Assembly: GCA_002162685.1 (NCBI GenBank)
Contig: MAAQ01000016.1
Coordinates: 124,001-188,000 of the forward strand
Length of the DNA: 64,000 nucleotides
Reading direction: 5' to 3'
Source: Flavobacteriales bacterium 33_180_T64
GTDB lineage: Bacteria; Bacteroidota; Bacteroidia; Flavobacteriales; Flavobacteriaceae
Position 1 is the first letter of the stretch; each line of letters begins with the position of its first letter. This document shows positions 33,432 to 42,635 of this stretch, piece after piece. The notes under the pieces were generated by a model. The model made no database searches, was not told the origin of the DNA, and saw only the letters and a list, made by a program, of their open reading frames with translations. The position numbers and the translations under genes were made by a program.

Positions 33432-34220
33432 TTATTTTAATTCTTTAGGAATTTCGCAAATTGGAATAGGTGTCATTTTGTGAGTATTCGAGCGATTATA
33501 TCTCATAAATATTTGAAACACTTGCTTTTGGCGTCCTTCAAAGTCATGCTCGGTTTTGTCATTATCTTTCATTTGCATTGCCCATTCTAATTCCGGATAC
33601 GATGCTCCAATTTGGTCTTCATCGCTTCTAGCATCACCAAATAGTCCATCACTTGGTGCTGCATTCATTATAGATTCAGAAACTTTAAGGTATTTTCCTA
33701 TGACATATACTTCAGATTTCATTAAATCTGCAATTGGACTTAAATCGACACCTCCATCACCATATTTAGTGTAAAAGCCTACACCAAAATCTTCTACTTT
33801 ATTTCCTGTGCCTGCCACTAAAAGTCCTAAAAGTCCAGCGTGATAATATAAAGTAGTCATTCTTAGTCTTGCTCTTGTATTTGCTAAAGCCATATCTACA
33901 GTAGCTTGTTTGCCTTCAAGTATGACTTCGGTTTTAAATTCTTCAAAAACAGGAGTTAAGTCAACTCTGGTGTCTCTTGCATTCGGAAATCGTTGTTTTA
34001 ATTGGTTAATGTGTTCTTTAGCTCTGCTAACATGGCTTGCAGCTTGATGAATTGGCATTTCAATACAAAGTAATTCTAGTCCTGTTTTAGCACAAAGCGT
34101 AGAGGTTACTGCGGAATCTATTCCGCCAGAAATCCCAATTACAAATCCTCTTACTCCTGCATTTATAGCATAATCTTTTAGCCAGTTTACAATATAATCA
34201 ACAACTTTTTCTGTTTGCAT
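33432..34220 (-). CDS. nadE: NH3-dependent NAD+ synthetase
   Basis: Final step of NAD synthesis, amidating deamido-NAD. The ATP-binding P-loop-like motif SGGIDSAVTS lies near residue 31, and GTGNKVEDFGVGFYTKYGDGGVDLSPIADL near 145 is diagnostic. There is no glutaminase domain, so ammonia is the direct donor. The start ATG at 34220 (262 aa) is chosen because the -7 box TATTTTTG lies at 34267-34260, which excludes the upstream in-frame start at 34262. It diverges from gldB, a neighbourhood known in other gliding Flavobacteriia. Confidence 0.94.
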   Translation of the reverse strand: MQTEKVVDYIVNWLKDYAINAGVRGFVIGISGGIDSAVTSTLCAKTGLELLCIEMPIHQAASHVSRAKEHINQLKQRFPNARDTRVDLTPVFEEFKTEVILEGKQATVDMALANTRARLRMTTLYYHAGLLGLLVAGTGNKVEDFGVGFYTKYGDGGVDLSPIADLMKSEVYVIGKYLKVSESIMNAAPSDGLFGDARSDEDQIGASYPELEWAMQMKDNDKTEHDFEGRQKQVFQIFMRYNRSNTHKMTPIPICEIPKELK

Positions 34221-34259
34221 TTTAATGAGTTTTTGTCTAATAATAGTACCTTTGTGTAA

Positions 34260-34267
34260 CAAAAATA
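34260..34267 (-). promoter_or_regulatory. -7 box of nadE
   Basis: TATTTTTG on the minus strand, exact consensus, 40 nt upstream of the nadE start at 34220. Confidence 0.5.
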
Positions 34268-34324
34268 ACGTAATCGCGTTAGTAATAAAAATTTACTTAG
34301 ATTAAGTTTTTATAAATAAAATCT

Positions 34325-35284
34325 ATGAAACAAATAGCAATATTCAGCTTTATTCTGCTTGCATTTTTTAGTTGTAAAGATGAAGATACTGTAGAAAATA
34401 AAATTTTAAAAATTGAAACTAACGTTATTGTAGAGCGTTTTGATCGTGCATTTGCAAACGCAAAACCAGAAGGGTTAGCTGAATTAAAAACAACATTTCC
34501 TTTTCTATTCTCTAAAAGAATTCCAGATTCACTTTGGATTGAACGTATGCAGGATACTAATCAACTCCTTTTGAATAAGGCTACTCATGAAAAATTTGGT
34601 GATTTTAAAGATATAACAAATGATCTTCATGCTCTTTTTCAACATTTGAAATATTATAATAAAACTTTCGCTGAACCCAGAGTTGTTACATTAACAAATT
34701 TTGTCAAGTATAGAGAAAAACTAGTTGTTACAGATACAGTAGTTGTTATTGCAATTGATAATTATTTAGGGAGTGATCATGAATTTTATTCTGGCATACA
34801 AAAGTACTTGTCTAATAATATGAAACCTTCTCAGATCGTTGTAGATTTAGCACAAGCCTATAGTGAGGAACAAATTTTTCAGCTTAAAAGAAGGACATTA
34901 TTGGATGAAATGATTTTCTTCGGAAAGCAATTGTATTTTAAAGATAAAATGATTCCGTTTAAAACAGATGCTGAGAAAATAGGATATTCTGAAGAGCAGT
35001 TTGATTTTGCTAAAGCTAATGAAGATATGGTTTGGACTCATTTTGTAGAACACGAAATGTTATATGATACAAATACTAGTTTGCCAGCACGATTTATTGC
35101 TGATGCACCATTTTCTAAATTTTATTTAGAATTAGATGCTCAAACTCCAGGTAGACTTGGGCAATATATAGGCTGGCAAATTGTGAAATCTTACATGAAA
35201 AATAATGAGGTCTCTCTTAAAGAGATGCTACAAGAAGACGTCGTTGAAATATTTAATAAATCTAATTATAAACCACCAAAATAA
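34325..35284 (+). CDS. gldB: Gliding motility lipoprotein GldB
   Basis: A 319-aa lipoprotein (signal peptide ending LAFFSCKD, lipidated Cys17) that matches GldB throughout, including VERFDRAFANA near residue 37, WTHFVEHEMLYDT near 237 and the C-terminal TPGRLGQYIGWQIVKSYM. GldB is required for gliding and T9SS function in Flavobacteriia; its biochemical role is not known. The stop overlaps the gldC start by 1 nt (TAATG). Confidence 0.93.
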   Translation: MKQIAIFSFILLAFFSCKDEDTVENKILKIETNVIVERFDRAFANAKPEGLAELKTTFPFLFSKRIPDSLWIERMQDTNQLLLNKATHEKFGDFKDITNDLHALFQHLKYYNKTFAEPRVVTLTNFVKYREKLVVTDTVVVIAIDNYLGSDHEFYSGIQKYLSNNMKPSQIVVDLAQAYSEEQIFQLKRRTLLDEMIFFGKQLYFKDKMIPFKTDAEKIGYSEEQFDFAKANEDMVWTHFVEHEMLYDTNTSLPARFIADAPFSKFYLELDAQTPGRLGQYIGWQIVKSYMKNNEVSLKEMLQEDVVEIFNKSNYKPPK

Positions 35285-35622
35285 TGGCAAATAACTATAC
35301 CTCTAAAATAGAACTTAACATCGAGCTAGATGATAATAGAGTTCCAGAAAAACTACATTGGACTGCCAAAGATGGCGGGATTACTAATGCCGAAGCAAAA
35401 GCAATGATGCTTACCGTATGGGATGCTAAAGCCAAAGAAACTTTACGCATTGATCTTTGGACAAAAGATATGCCTGTTGATGAAATGAAACAATTTTTTC
35501 ATCAAACACTAGTCGAAATGAGCAATACATTTCACAGAGCAACTCAGGATGAAAAGATGACAGCTACTATGAAAGATTTCTGTGATTATTTTGCCGAAAA
35601 GTTAGAACTCAAAAAAAAGTAA
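35284..35622 (+). CDS. gldC: Gliding motility protein GldC
   Basis: A 112-aa soluble protein that is typical for GldC in length and sequence (NYTSKIELNIELDDNRVPE, KETLRIDLWTKDMPVDEMKQF). The gene directly follows gldB in gliding Flavobacteriia and improves gliding there. No signal peptide or membrane helix is present. Confidence 0.93.
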   Translation: MANNYTSKIELNIELDDNRVPEKLHWTAKDGGITNAEAKAMMLTVWDAKAKETLRIDLWTKDMPVDEMKQFFHQTLVEMSNTFHRATQDEKMTATMKDFCDYFAEKLELKKK

Positions 35623-35766
35623 ATATTTAATCATTGGCTATGGATTCTCTAAAATCGTAGTCTCTTATAGTTGCTATTTTTGTTAAGCTGTTAATTCAAT
35701 AGAGAATGATATTAGTTAGGCTTCAACTGTCGAAGAAAACTAATGTTTTTTTATGTAAATTGGCAT

Positions 35767-36381
35767 ATGCGAAAAATACTATTTGGAGTTGTTATTACAT
35801 TAATTGTTTTGTTCACTTTTAAATATTGTGGAGAGAAAAAAGAAGATGGGATTATACTTCAAGAGCATACAGCACTTATAAAAGAACAAGTGAAAAATGT
35901 AGGTAAATTAGTAGTTACAGAAGGGCATTTTAGTGAAGTCTATACTTATAAAAACTCCAAAACCGTTTTTGGTGATTTGCTTGAAGCTGAAAAACGGGCT
36001 ATTGTAATTGTAAATGCCGACGTAACTATTGGTTATGATTTAAGTCAAATAGAATATGAGATTGATGAGTTGACTAAAACTTTACGTATTGTAAGTATTC
36101 CAAAAGAAGAGATAAAAATTAGTCCAGATTTTGAATATTATGATATTCAAGCCGATTTTTTCAATCAATTTGAAGCTAAAGATTATAATGCTATTAAAGA
36201 CACGGTACGAGAATCATTGATGAAAAAAATTGAAGCTTCAGATTTAAAATCGAATGCGCAAAATAGATTGATTAGCGAGCTTGCCAAATTTTATATCCTT
36301 ACAAGTTCACTAGGATGGACACTGCAGTATAATGAGAGTCCTATAAAATCTTCAGAAGAATTACTAAAAATAAAGTTATAG
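35767..36381 (+). CDS. DUF4230 protein, membrane-anchored
   Basis: From ATG 35767 (204 aa) the protein has one N-terminal hydrophobic anchor (MRKILFGVVITLIVLFTF) and a DUF4230 domain with an early LQEHTALIKEQVKNVGKLVVTEG segment. Its function is unknown; the family sits in the bacterial envelope. An upstream in-frame ATG at 35743 would place eight residues before the anchor. Its 3' end overlaps the convergent rhodanese gene by 6 nt. Confidence 0.8.
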   Translation: MRKILFGVVITLIVLFTFKYCGEKKEDGIILQEHTALIKEQVKNVGKLVVTEGHFSEVYTYKNSKTVFGDLLEAEKRAIVIVNADVTIGYDLSQIEYEIDELTKTLRIVSIPKEEIKISPDFEYYDIQADFFNQFEAKDYNAIKDTVRESLMKKIEASDLKSNAQNRLISELAKFYILTSSLGWTLQYNESPIKSSEELLKIKL

Positions 36382-36681
36382 TTTATTTTTAACAGTTATC
36401 CAGCCTCCGCCATTAATAGCATCAATATTGTTTAAGACTAAAAATTTTGCAGCTTTAGCAGAGCGCACACCGCTTTTACAACAAACAATAATTGGTTTTT
36501 TTAGTTTTTTGATGTCATCAACATGATGAATTAGAACATCAAGAGGAATATGGATTGAGTTTTCTATATGACCATTATCCCGTTCGCGTTGTGTCCTAAC
36601 ATCGAGAACAATAGCTCCATTTTTTAAATAGCGTTCTACTTGTCTTTTTTTAACACCAAAAATGAATTCTAAAAGTCCCAT
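36376..36681 (-). CDS. Single-domain rhodanese-like protein
   Basis: A 101-aa rhodanese domain with the active-site Cys in VCCKSGVRSAKAA near residue 69 and the substrate-loop Arg. It would carry a persulfide in sulfur transfer; the acceptor is unknown. No signal peptide. It is 9 nt downstream of the phenylalanine hydroxylase gene on the same strand. Confidence 0.88.
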   Translation of the reverse strand: MGLLEFIFGVKKRQVERYLKNGAIVLDVRTQRERDNGHIENSIHIPLDVLIHHVDDIKKLKKPIIVCCKSGVRSAKAAKFLVLNNIDAINGGGWITVKNKL

Positions 36682-36690
36682 ACATTATAC

Positions 36691-38436
36691 TTATTTTGTA
36701 ATTAATTCTAACCCATTTTCTATTAAATGAGCTATTTTGGGTTTCCTGTGTTTTAAATCTTCTAAGTGACTTAAAATAGTTTGACTTATTTGGTAGTCGT
36801 TATTTGTTGCTAATTCATACAACTCTAATGTTAAAAGCCAATCAGAATTATGATGTTTAAATAACGTATCAAAAATAGTTTTTATAGCCTCTTCATTATA
36901 AGAGATGTCTCTAAGTTGATTTACTTTTTTATAAAGAGATTCTAATTGTAACGTAGTATTGTCTTTTTGTTTTTGAGTGGTTTTAGTTTCTGAAACATGA
37001 TATAGATTGTCAAAGGATCTATAATCTGCAGCTCCGGCAAAAGCTGAAACAATTGATGATCCAACGGCTAATTTAAATGTACCTTGATTTGGAGAAAATA
37101 AAACGTTGTCTTTGTACTGAACAGTGCAATCTTCAAACTCAATGAGGATTAATTTTCCAAAAACATTCCGTATTCCCGTAACATTTAAACCTTCAATGGT
37201 AATGCCACTTTCATATTCAATAGAAATGCGTTTTCCATCGTAAAAATTATAGGCTTTTAAATCCCTAGGTCGCATATCTTCAATAGCTAAGCTAATGCCT
37301 TTGAGTTTTCCAATAGGAGAACTGAAGCCATTTAGATTAGCATTTTTTCCATGACCTATAAGTTCCTTTTCTCGATTAGCTAAAGCAGTAGGGCCTTCAG
37401 TTTTAAAGAAAACAATATTGTTGTCTTCATCTGTTATCATTTCAGTAAAAACACCAGAAATTTGCAAACCAGTATTTAGCTCAATACTTCCAATTTTTTT
37501 TGAGTCGATTAATTTTTGTAACCCTCTAAATCCGCCTTTTCTCAAAGCCATTGTGCTAGAGAATTCCTCTAAAACTTCCATTAAGTATGCGAAATCAGGA
37601 GTGACAAAAAGTTGTGGTTGCGGTTTCGTGATGTCAAATTCTATCTCGGCTGCATGAATACTATATAAACGTTTTTCAACTTTATTTGTCATACACCATT
37701 TGCTTTCTCCAATTGATGATAATAGGCCAGCACCATAAATTTTCGGATTATCAATAGTGCCAATTAATCCGTATTCTACAGACCACCAATGTAAGTTTCT
37801 GATTTTTGCCATTTCTGAAAGTGGGACTTTTTTATTTTGAAGCTCATTTACTAAAGCTTCAGCGTCTTCTATTTTTTTATGGGTAGAATGCGTGGCTTCT
37901 TTTAAAATTGAAAGTGATCTTACTGCTTCATACATGTCATTATCATGAGAAGACAAAATTGCTTTTGCTCCAATTTCACCAAACCGTCTTAAATATTCGG
38001 CATAATCTGGATTTGCAATAATTGGAGCATGACCTGCGGCTTCGTGAATAATATCTGGCGCAGGTGTGTATTCAATATGTTCTAATTGTCTTATGTCTGA
38101 GGCAATTACTAATACTTTATAAGCTTGAAATTCCATAAAAGCATTTGGAGGAATAAAGCCATCAACAGCCACTGCAGCCCATCCAATATTTTTTAAAATT
38201 CGATTCATACCATACATGTTTGGTATGGTGTTAATAGAAATTCCAGTCAGATCTAACCCTTTCAAATAAGAGTGATGAGCAACCTTGCTTAAATAAGATA
38301 TATTTTTACGCATCACATAACGCCAAACTGCTTGATTAATTGGAGAATAATCATCATAGTTTTGTGGTTTTATAAACTGCTTTAAATGTGGTGGAAGTCT
38401 ATCGATTAGTGGATTATTTTCTATTTCTGTATTCAT
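36691..38436 (-). CDS. phhA: Phenylalanine 4-monooxygenase (long aromatic amino acid hydroxylase)
   Basis: Iron- and pterin-dependent hydroxylation of Phe to Tyr. The Fe ligands are His131 and His136 in HEAAGHAP and Glu221 in WWSVEYGL. YGAGLLSSIGES follows in the usual position. At 581 aa it is about twice the size of the short proteobacterial enzyme: the catalytic domain ends near residue 320 and a C-terminal extension of about 260 residues follows, the form found in Bacteroidota. It diverges from the TetR regulator of the phenylacetate genes, which fits a Phe-catabolic context, but co-regulation is inferred. Confidence 0.9.
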   Translation of the reverse strand: MNTEIENNPLIDRLPPHLKQFIKPQNYDDYSPINQAVWRYVMRKNISYLSKVAHHSYLKGLDLTGISINTIPNMYGMNRILKNIGWAAVAVDGFIPPNAFMEFQAYKVLVIASDIRQLEHIEYTPAPDIIHEAAGHAPIIANPDYAEYLRRFGEIGAKAILSSHDNDMYEAVRSLSILKEATHSTHKKIEDAEALVNELQNKKVPLSEMAKIRNLHWWSVEYGLIGTIDNPKIYGAGLLSSIGESKWCMTNKVEKRLYSIHAAEIEFDITKPQPQLFVTPDFAYLMEVLEEFSSTMALRKGGFRGLQKLIDSKKIGSIELNTGLQISGVFTEMITDEDNNIVFFKTEGPTALANREKELIGHGKNANLNGFSSPIGKLKGISLAIEDMRPRDLKAYNFYDGKRISIEYESGITIEGLNVTGIRNVFGKLILIEFEDCTVQYKDNVLFSPNQGTFKLAVGSSIVSAFAGAADYRSFDNLYHVSETKTTQKQKDNTTLQLESLYKKVNQLRDISYNEEAIKTIFDTLFKHHNSDWLLTLELYELATNNDYQISQTILSHLEDLKHRKPKIAHLIENGLELITK

Positions 38437-38547
38437 AAAACGTTTAGATGGTTTTGGCTATAAAACCTTACAAAGTTATGAATTTAAAAAATGCTTTTAA
38501 ATCTAGGCTGTCTCAATATATTTAGTTTAAATTGAATATGTATCTTA

Positions 38548-39123
38548 GTGCCAATGAAACAAAAAACACGTAAAGACGAAATTATAACTACAGCGGCAGA
38601 GCTCTTTAAAGAAAAAGGATACAGCGCTGTAACTATGCGCGATTTGGCAACAGCTATGGGGATAAAAGCGGCTAGTCTTTATAATCATATCAATTCTAAA
38701 CAAGAGATTCTAAAAGGCATTATTATTTCTATTGCTGAAGCATTTACAAATGGAATGGAAGGTATTATTAATTCTGAAGCAACAAGTATAAATAAATTGA
38801 AGCATATTGTTGAGCTACATGTTAATATTACTGCTAATAATACCAACGGAATGGCGTCTTTAAATAATGATTGGATGCATCTCGAAGATCAATTAGATTA
38901 TTATCTAAAACTTAGAAATGAGTATGAGGCTAATTTCTTAGCAATTATAGAACAAGGTGTTTTGGATTCAGAAATTAAGAATAGTAATCCAGAAGTGATT
39001 ATGTTTTCTATGTTATCTACTTTGCGATCTCTCTATCTATGGATACCTAAAAAAGAAGATCTTAACGCAAACGATTTAGCGAATAGCTTAAGTGAGGTTC
39101 TCATTTACGGAATTAACGACTAA
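38548..39123 (+). CDS. TetR/AcrR-family regulator, probable PaaR
   Basis: A 191-aa TetR regulator with the N-terminal HTH (ITTAAELFKEKGYSAVTMRDLATAMGIKAASLYNHI, residues 12-47) and a variable ligand-binding domain. It lies 70 nt upstream of paaE, and a perfect palindrome of TetR-operator type sits between them. TetR-family PaaR proteins, released by phenylacetyl-CoA, control paa genes in several phyla, so this is the likely repressor of the operon that follows. Confidence 0.85.
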   Translation: MPMKQKTRKDEIITTAAELFKEKGYSAVTMRDLATAMGIKAASLYNHINSKQEILKGIIISIAEAFTNGMEGIINSEATSINKLKHIVELHVNITANNTNGMASLNNDWMHLEDQLDYYLKLRNEYEANFLAIIEQGVLDSEIKNSNPEVIMFSMLSTLRSLYLWIPKKEDLNANDLANSLSEVLIYGIND

Positions 39124-39140
39124 TTAAGAATTATATTTTG

Positions 39141-39174
39141 TATCTTTGTTCATTAAACTAACAATTGTTAGTTT
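39141..39174 (+). promoter_or_regulatory. paaE promoter with TetR-type palindromic operator
   Basis: The -7 box TATCTTTG (39141-39148) is followed by the perfect 20-bp palindrome AAACTAACAATTGTTAGTTT (39155-39174). This position covers the expected transcription start, so a bound TetR repressor would block initiation. The palindrome is seen directly; the binding protein is inferred from the adjacent regulator gene. Confidence 0.75.
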
Positions 39175-39192
39175 GGTATTTAAAGAACACAT

Positions 39193-40266
39193 ATGGCTCA
39201 ATTTTATAAATTAAAAATTCAAGATATATATAAAGAAACTAGTGATTGTTCGGTAATTACTTTTCATGTGCCTAAAGAACTTGAGAGTCAATTTGAGTTT
39301 AGGCAAGGACAACATCTTACTTTAAAAGCCGATATTAATGGCGAAGATGTTCGTCGCTCATATTCATTATGTTCAAGTCCTATAGATAAACAATGGAAAG
39401 TAGCTGTTAAACTAATTCCCGGAGGAAAGTTCTCTACTTATGTAAATGATCACTTAAAATCAGGAGATGACATTGAAGTTATGGCTCCAAGCGGAACATT
39501 TGGTGTGTCTGTTAAGCCTGAAGAAGCAAAAAACTATTTGTTTTTTGCCGCAGGAAGTGGTGTTACTCCTGTATTGTCAATGATTAAAACACATCTTTAC
39601 ACCGAGCCAAATGCAACATGTAAACTTTTTTATGTTAATAAAACTGCAAAATCCATTATCTTTAAAGAAGAACTAGAACAGCTTAGAAATACCTTTTTTG
39701 GAAGATTAGAAATCTATTATTTCTTAACCAAAGAACGTAGAGATATTGAGTTGTTTAATGGACGATTTGATGATGATAAAATGAAGGTGCTAACAAAAAC
39801 ATTTATCGATGTTCCTGATACTAGTGAAGTTTTTCTTTGCGGTCCAGAAAAAATGGTGAATTATGTAAGTGACTATTTAGTAAATGCTGGTTTACCTAAA
39901 AATTTAGTGCATTATGAATTGTTTGTTACAGGGCTTTCAGAAGAAGATATTAAAAGAGCAGAGCGTTTGTCAAAACAAAACGTTGAAGGTGTTGAAGTTA
40001 CTGTTTTAGATGGAGGTAAAGAGTTCTTATTCACAATGACTAAAGCTTATGATAATATTTTAGATGCTGCTTTAGGAGCTGGAGCCGATTTGCCATTTGC
40101 TTGTAAAGGAGGTGTTTGTAGTACCTGTAAATGTAAAGTTGTTGAAGGTGCGGTGGAAATGAAAATTAATTACGCCTTAGACGAAAAAGAAGTCTCGCAA
40201 CAATTAGTATTAAGTTGTCAAGCAGTTCCAACAACTGAAAAAGTAGTCGTTGATTTCGACGTATAA
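39193..40266 (+). CDS. paaE: Phenylacetyl-CoA epoxidase reductase subunit PaaE
   Basis: Passes electrons from NADPH to the di-iron epoxidase. The domain order is an FAD-binding ferredoxin-reductase domain (RRSYSLCSSP near residue 56), an NAD-binding domain (FFAAGSGVTPVLSM near 117) and a C-terminal plant-type 2Fe-2S ferredoxin (CKGGVCSTCKCKV near 303). The length of 357 aa is normal. It is the first gene behind the palindromic operator, whereas many other organisms place paaE after paaABCD. Confidence 0.94.
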   Translation: MAQFYKLKIQDIYKETSDCSVITFHVPKELESQFEFRQGQHLTLKADINGEDVRRSYSLCSSPIDKQWKVAVKLIPGGKFSTYVNDHLKSGDDIEVMAPSGTFGVSVKPEEAKNYLFFAAGSGVTPVLSMIKTHLYTEPNATCKLFYVNKTAKSIIFKEELEQLRNTFFGRLEIYYFLTKERRDIELFNGRFDDDKMKVLTKTFIDVPDTSEVFLCGPEKMVNYVSDYLVNAGLPKNLVHYELFVTGLSEEDIKRAERLSKQNVEGVEVTVLDGGKEFLFTMTKAYDNILDAALGAGADLPFACKGGVCSTCKCKVVEGAVEMKINYALDEKEVSQQLVLSCQAVPTTEKVVVDFDV

Positions 40267-40332
40267 ATGATTTGTTATTCCTGAGAAGGTAAGAATACAA
40301 AATATATAGAAAAATAAAAATAAGTTCCATTT

Positions 40333-40367
40333 GCTAAAGGTTATAAGCCAATAGCTAAAAGCTTAAG
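40333..40367 (+). repeat. Heptad repeat before paaA
   Basis: Five consecutive 7-nt units beginning with G: GCTAAAG, GTTATAA, GCCAATA, GCTAAAA, GCTTAAG. They end 3 nt before the paaA start codon. The 7-nt phase is exact but the units are degenerate. Similar arrays occur at other paa junctions. Confidence 0.6.
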
Positions 40368-40370
40368 AAA

Positions 40371-41327
40371 ATGAGTGAAGAGCAAATTAGAAGTTTAGAA
40401 AAACAATTCGATGAACGTATCTTAAGAGATGAAAAAATCGAACCTAAAGATTGGATGCCTGAAAAGTATCGTAAAACACATATTAGACAAATGTCGCAAC
40501 ATGCGCATTCTGAAATTGTTGGTATGCTTCCTGAGGGAAACTGGATAAGTAGAGCACCTTCTTTAAGACGAAAAGTCGCTTTGCTTGCTAAGGTACAAGA
40601 TGAAGCAGGGCATGGCTTATACTTATATAGTGCCTGTGAAACTTTAGGCGTTTCTAGAGACGAATTGTATGATCAATTACATACAGGGAAAGCAAAATAC
40701 TCAAGTATTTTTAATTATCCTACAGTAACTTGGGCAGATATGGGAGCTATAGGCTGGCTGGTTGATGGCGCAGCAATTATTAATCAAGTGCCATTGTGTA
40801 ATACCTCTTATGGTCCTTATGCAAGAGCCATGATTCGTGTTTGTAAAGAAGAAAGTTTTCATCAACGACAAGGTTTCGAAATCATGCTGAAATTAGCTAA
40901 CGGTTCACCGGAACAAAAAGAAATGGCACAAGATGCGCTAAATCGTTGGTGGTGGCCAAGTTTAATGATGTTAGGTCCTACAGATGATAAATCGGTACAC
41001 ACAGAACAATCTATGAAATGGAAATTGAAACGTAAAACTAATGATGAATTACGTCAGCAATTTATTGATCAAACTGTTCCTCAAGCTAATATTCTAGGAT
41101 TATCAATTCCTGATTCAGATTTAAAATGGAATGAAGAGCGTCAAAGTTATGATTTTGGCGAGATTGATTGGGACGAGTTTTGGCAAGTTGTTAAAGGTCA
41201 TGGCCCAATGAATAAAGAGCGTATGAAAGCAAGAGTAGGTGCCTGGGAACGTGGTGAATGGGTTCGCGATGCAGCTATGGCACACGCTGAAAAAAAAGAA
41301 GAAAGAAAAGAAAAACAAGCAGTCTAA
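40371..41327 (+). CDS. paaA: Phenylacetyl-CoA epoxidase catalytic subunit PaaA
   Basis: Di-iron subunit of the 1,2-phenylacetyl-CoA epoxidase. Ligand motifs are visible as [16 protein letters not shown] (near residue 74) and [12 protein letters not shown] (near 160). The [20 protein letters not shown] segment is typical of PaaA. It is 318 aa long; the last 20 residues are a low-complexity Lys/Glu tail. Confidence 0.95.
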   Translation: MSEEQIRSLEKQFDERILRDEKIEPKDWMPEKYRKTHIRQMSQHAHSEIVGMLPEGNWISRAPSLRRKVALLAKVQDEAGHGLYLYSACETLGVSRDELYDQLHTGKAKYSSIFNYPTVTWADMGAIGWLVDGAAIINQVPLCNTSYGPYARAMIRVCKEESFHQRQGFEIMLKLANGSPEQKEMAQDALNRWWWPSLMMLGPTDDKSVHTEQSMKWKLKRKTNDELRQQFIDQTVPQANILGLSIPDSDLKWNEERQSYDFGEIDWDEFWQVVKGHGPMNKERMKARVGAWERGEWVRDAAMAHAEKKEERKEKQAV

Positions 41328-41331
41328 AATA

Positions 41332-41405
41332 GAAGTGAGGTTAATAGTTGTGAGGTGTTAGATAACGTATTCACTTCTCAATACTCACTTCTCAATACTA
41401 AAAAA
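41332..41405. repeat. Inverted heptad repeat between paaA and paaB
   Basis: The right part is four exact heptads, TCACTTC, TCAATAC, TCACTTC, TCAATAC (41371-41398), ending just before the paaB ATG. The left part (41332-41367) is on the opposite sense: GAAGTGA, then GTTAATA, GTTGTGA, GGTGTTA, GATAACG. GAAGTGA is the reverse complement of TCACTTC, so the halves form an imperfect inverted repeat. Confidence 0.65.
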
Positions 41406-41406
41406 T

Positions 41407-41697
41407 ATGTCTAATAAAAAAAACTGGCCACTTTGGGAAATCTTCGTAAGAAGTAAAAACGGATTAGAACACAGGCACTTCGGAAGTCTCCATGCTACAG
41501 ATGCAGAAATGGCTTTAGAAAATGCGCGTGATGTCTATACAAGACGTAACGAAGGTGTTAGTATTTGGGTTGTAGAGTCAAAACATATTACAGCATCAAA
41601 TCCTGAACATAATGGTGAATTATTTGAGCCTGCTCAAGATAAAGTGTATCGTCACCCAACATTTTATGATTTACCAGACGAAGTAAAACATATGTAA
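41407..41697 (+). CDS. paaB: Phenylacetyl-CoA epoxidase subunit PaaB
   Basis: A small accessory subunit of the epoxidase complex. The protein has the usual PaaB opening (WPLWEIFVRSKNGLEHRHFGSLHA) and normal length (96 aa). Its start directly follows a heptad-repeat spacer. Confidence 0.95.
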   Translation: MSNKKNWPLWEIFVRSKNGLEHRHFGSLHATDAEMALENARDVYTRRNEGVSIWVVESKHITASNPEHNGELFEPAQDKVYRHPTFYDLPDEVKHM

Positions 41698-41787
41698 TTT
41701 GAGCTGTGCTCAAATAATAATTCTCGTGAGAACGGGAAACTTATGAAATTAAATGTTTAACTAAAAAACAGTTCCACTTTCGTGGAA
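41698..41787 (+). other. Three small hairpins in the paaB-paaC spacer
   Basis: Perfect short stems are TTTGAGC-TGT-GCTCAAA (41698-41714), TTCTCGTGAGAA (41721-41732) and TTCCAC-TTTC-GTGGAA (41772-41787). None has a terminator T tract. They may affect mRNA processing or stability between subunit genes, but this is speculation. Confidence 0.45.
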
Positions 41788-41794
41788 AGTAAGC

Positions 41795-42547
41795 ATGAAA
41801 GAAAATTTATATAAATATATACTTGGTATCGCTGATAATTCTTTAATTCTAGGACAACGCTTAGGGGAACTTTGTGGTCATGGACCTAGTTTAGAAACGG
41901 ATATTGCTTGCACTAATATTTCGTTAGATTTATTCGGACAAGTACGAAGTTATTTTCAATATGCTGCAAAAATAGCAGGAGATGATAGAACAGAAGATGA
42001 TATCGCAATGCTTCGCAAAGAACGTGAATATTTTAATCTACTGTTAGTAGAACAACCAAACGCAAACTTCGCTTATACCATAGGGCGTCAGTTTTTATTT
42101 GACGTGTATCATTTAGCATTTCTTTCCGAATTGCAAAAAAGTGCAGATTTAACACTTTCGGCTATTGCAAATAAATGTGTTAAAGAAGTGAGTTATCATG
42201 AACGTTTTTCTTCAGATTGGATTAAACGTTTAGGTGATGGAACAAAAGAGAGTCATCAAAAAATGCAAGATGCTATAAACGATTTGTGGACGTATACAGA
42301 CGAATTATTTCATCAAACAGAAGCTGATATAACAATGGTTTCTGAAGGTATAGGTGTTGATGTTACTAAACTAAAAGAGGGTTACTACAAAAGAGTGAAT
42401 GAAATTTTAGAAGCAGCAACGCTTGAGACTCCCGAATCAAAATATTTTCAAAAAGGAGGGAAAAAGGGTATGCATACCGAACATTTAGGATTTATATTAA
42501 GCAATTTACAATATATGCAACGCACGTATCCAAATATGAAATGGTAA
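41795..42547 (+). CDS. paaC: Phenylacetyl-CoA epoxidase structural subunit PaaC
   Basis: Ferritin-like subunit that pairs with PaaA. It carries ADNSLILGQRLGELCGHGP at the N-terminus and VSYHERFSSDWIKRLGDGTKES near residue 130, both typical of PaaC. The length is 250 aa. Confidence 0.95.
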   Translation: MKENLYKYILGIADNSLILGQRLGELCGHGPSLETDIACTNISLDLFGQVRSYFQYAAKIAGDDRTEDDIAMLRKEREYFNLLLVEQPNANFAYTIGRQFLFDVYHLAFLSELQKSADLTLSAIANKCVKEVSYHERFSSDWIKRLGDGTKESHQKMQDAINDLWTYTDELFHQTEADITMVSEGIGVDVTKLKEGYYKRVNEILEAATLETPESKYFQKGGKKGMHTEHLGFILSNLQYMQRTYPNMKW

Positions 42548-42635
42548 TTAATTAACAATATCACATCGAGTGTTATAGAACTGTAAATGTGCTTTCATTG
42601 ATAGGGAATAACAAAGTTAGCGAGAAGATTCAAAA

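Noticed and set aside
40333-41405. CRISPR array
   Set aside because: The repeats are 7-nt units without spacers, and no cas genes are present.
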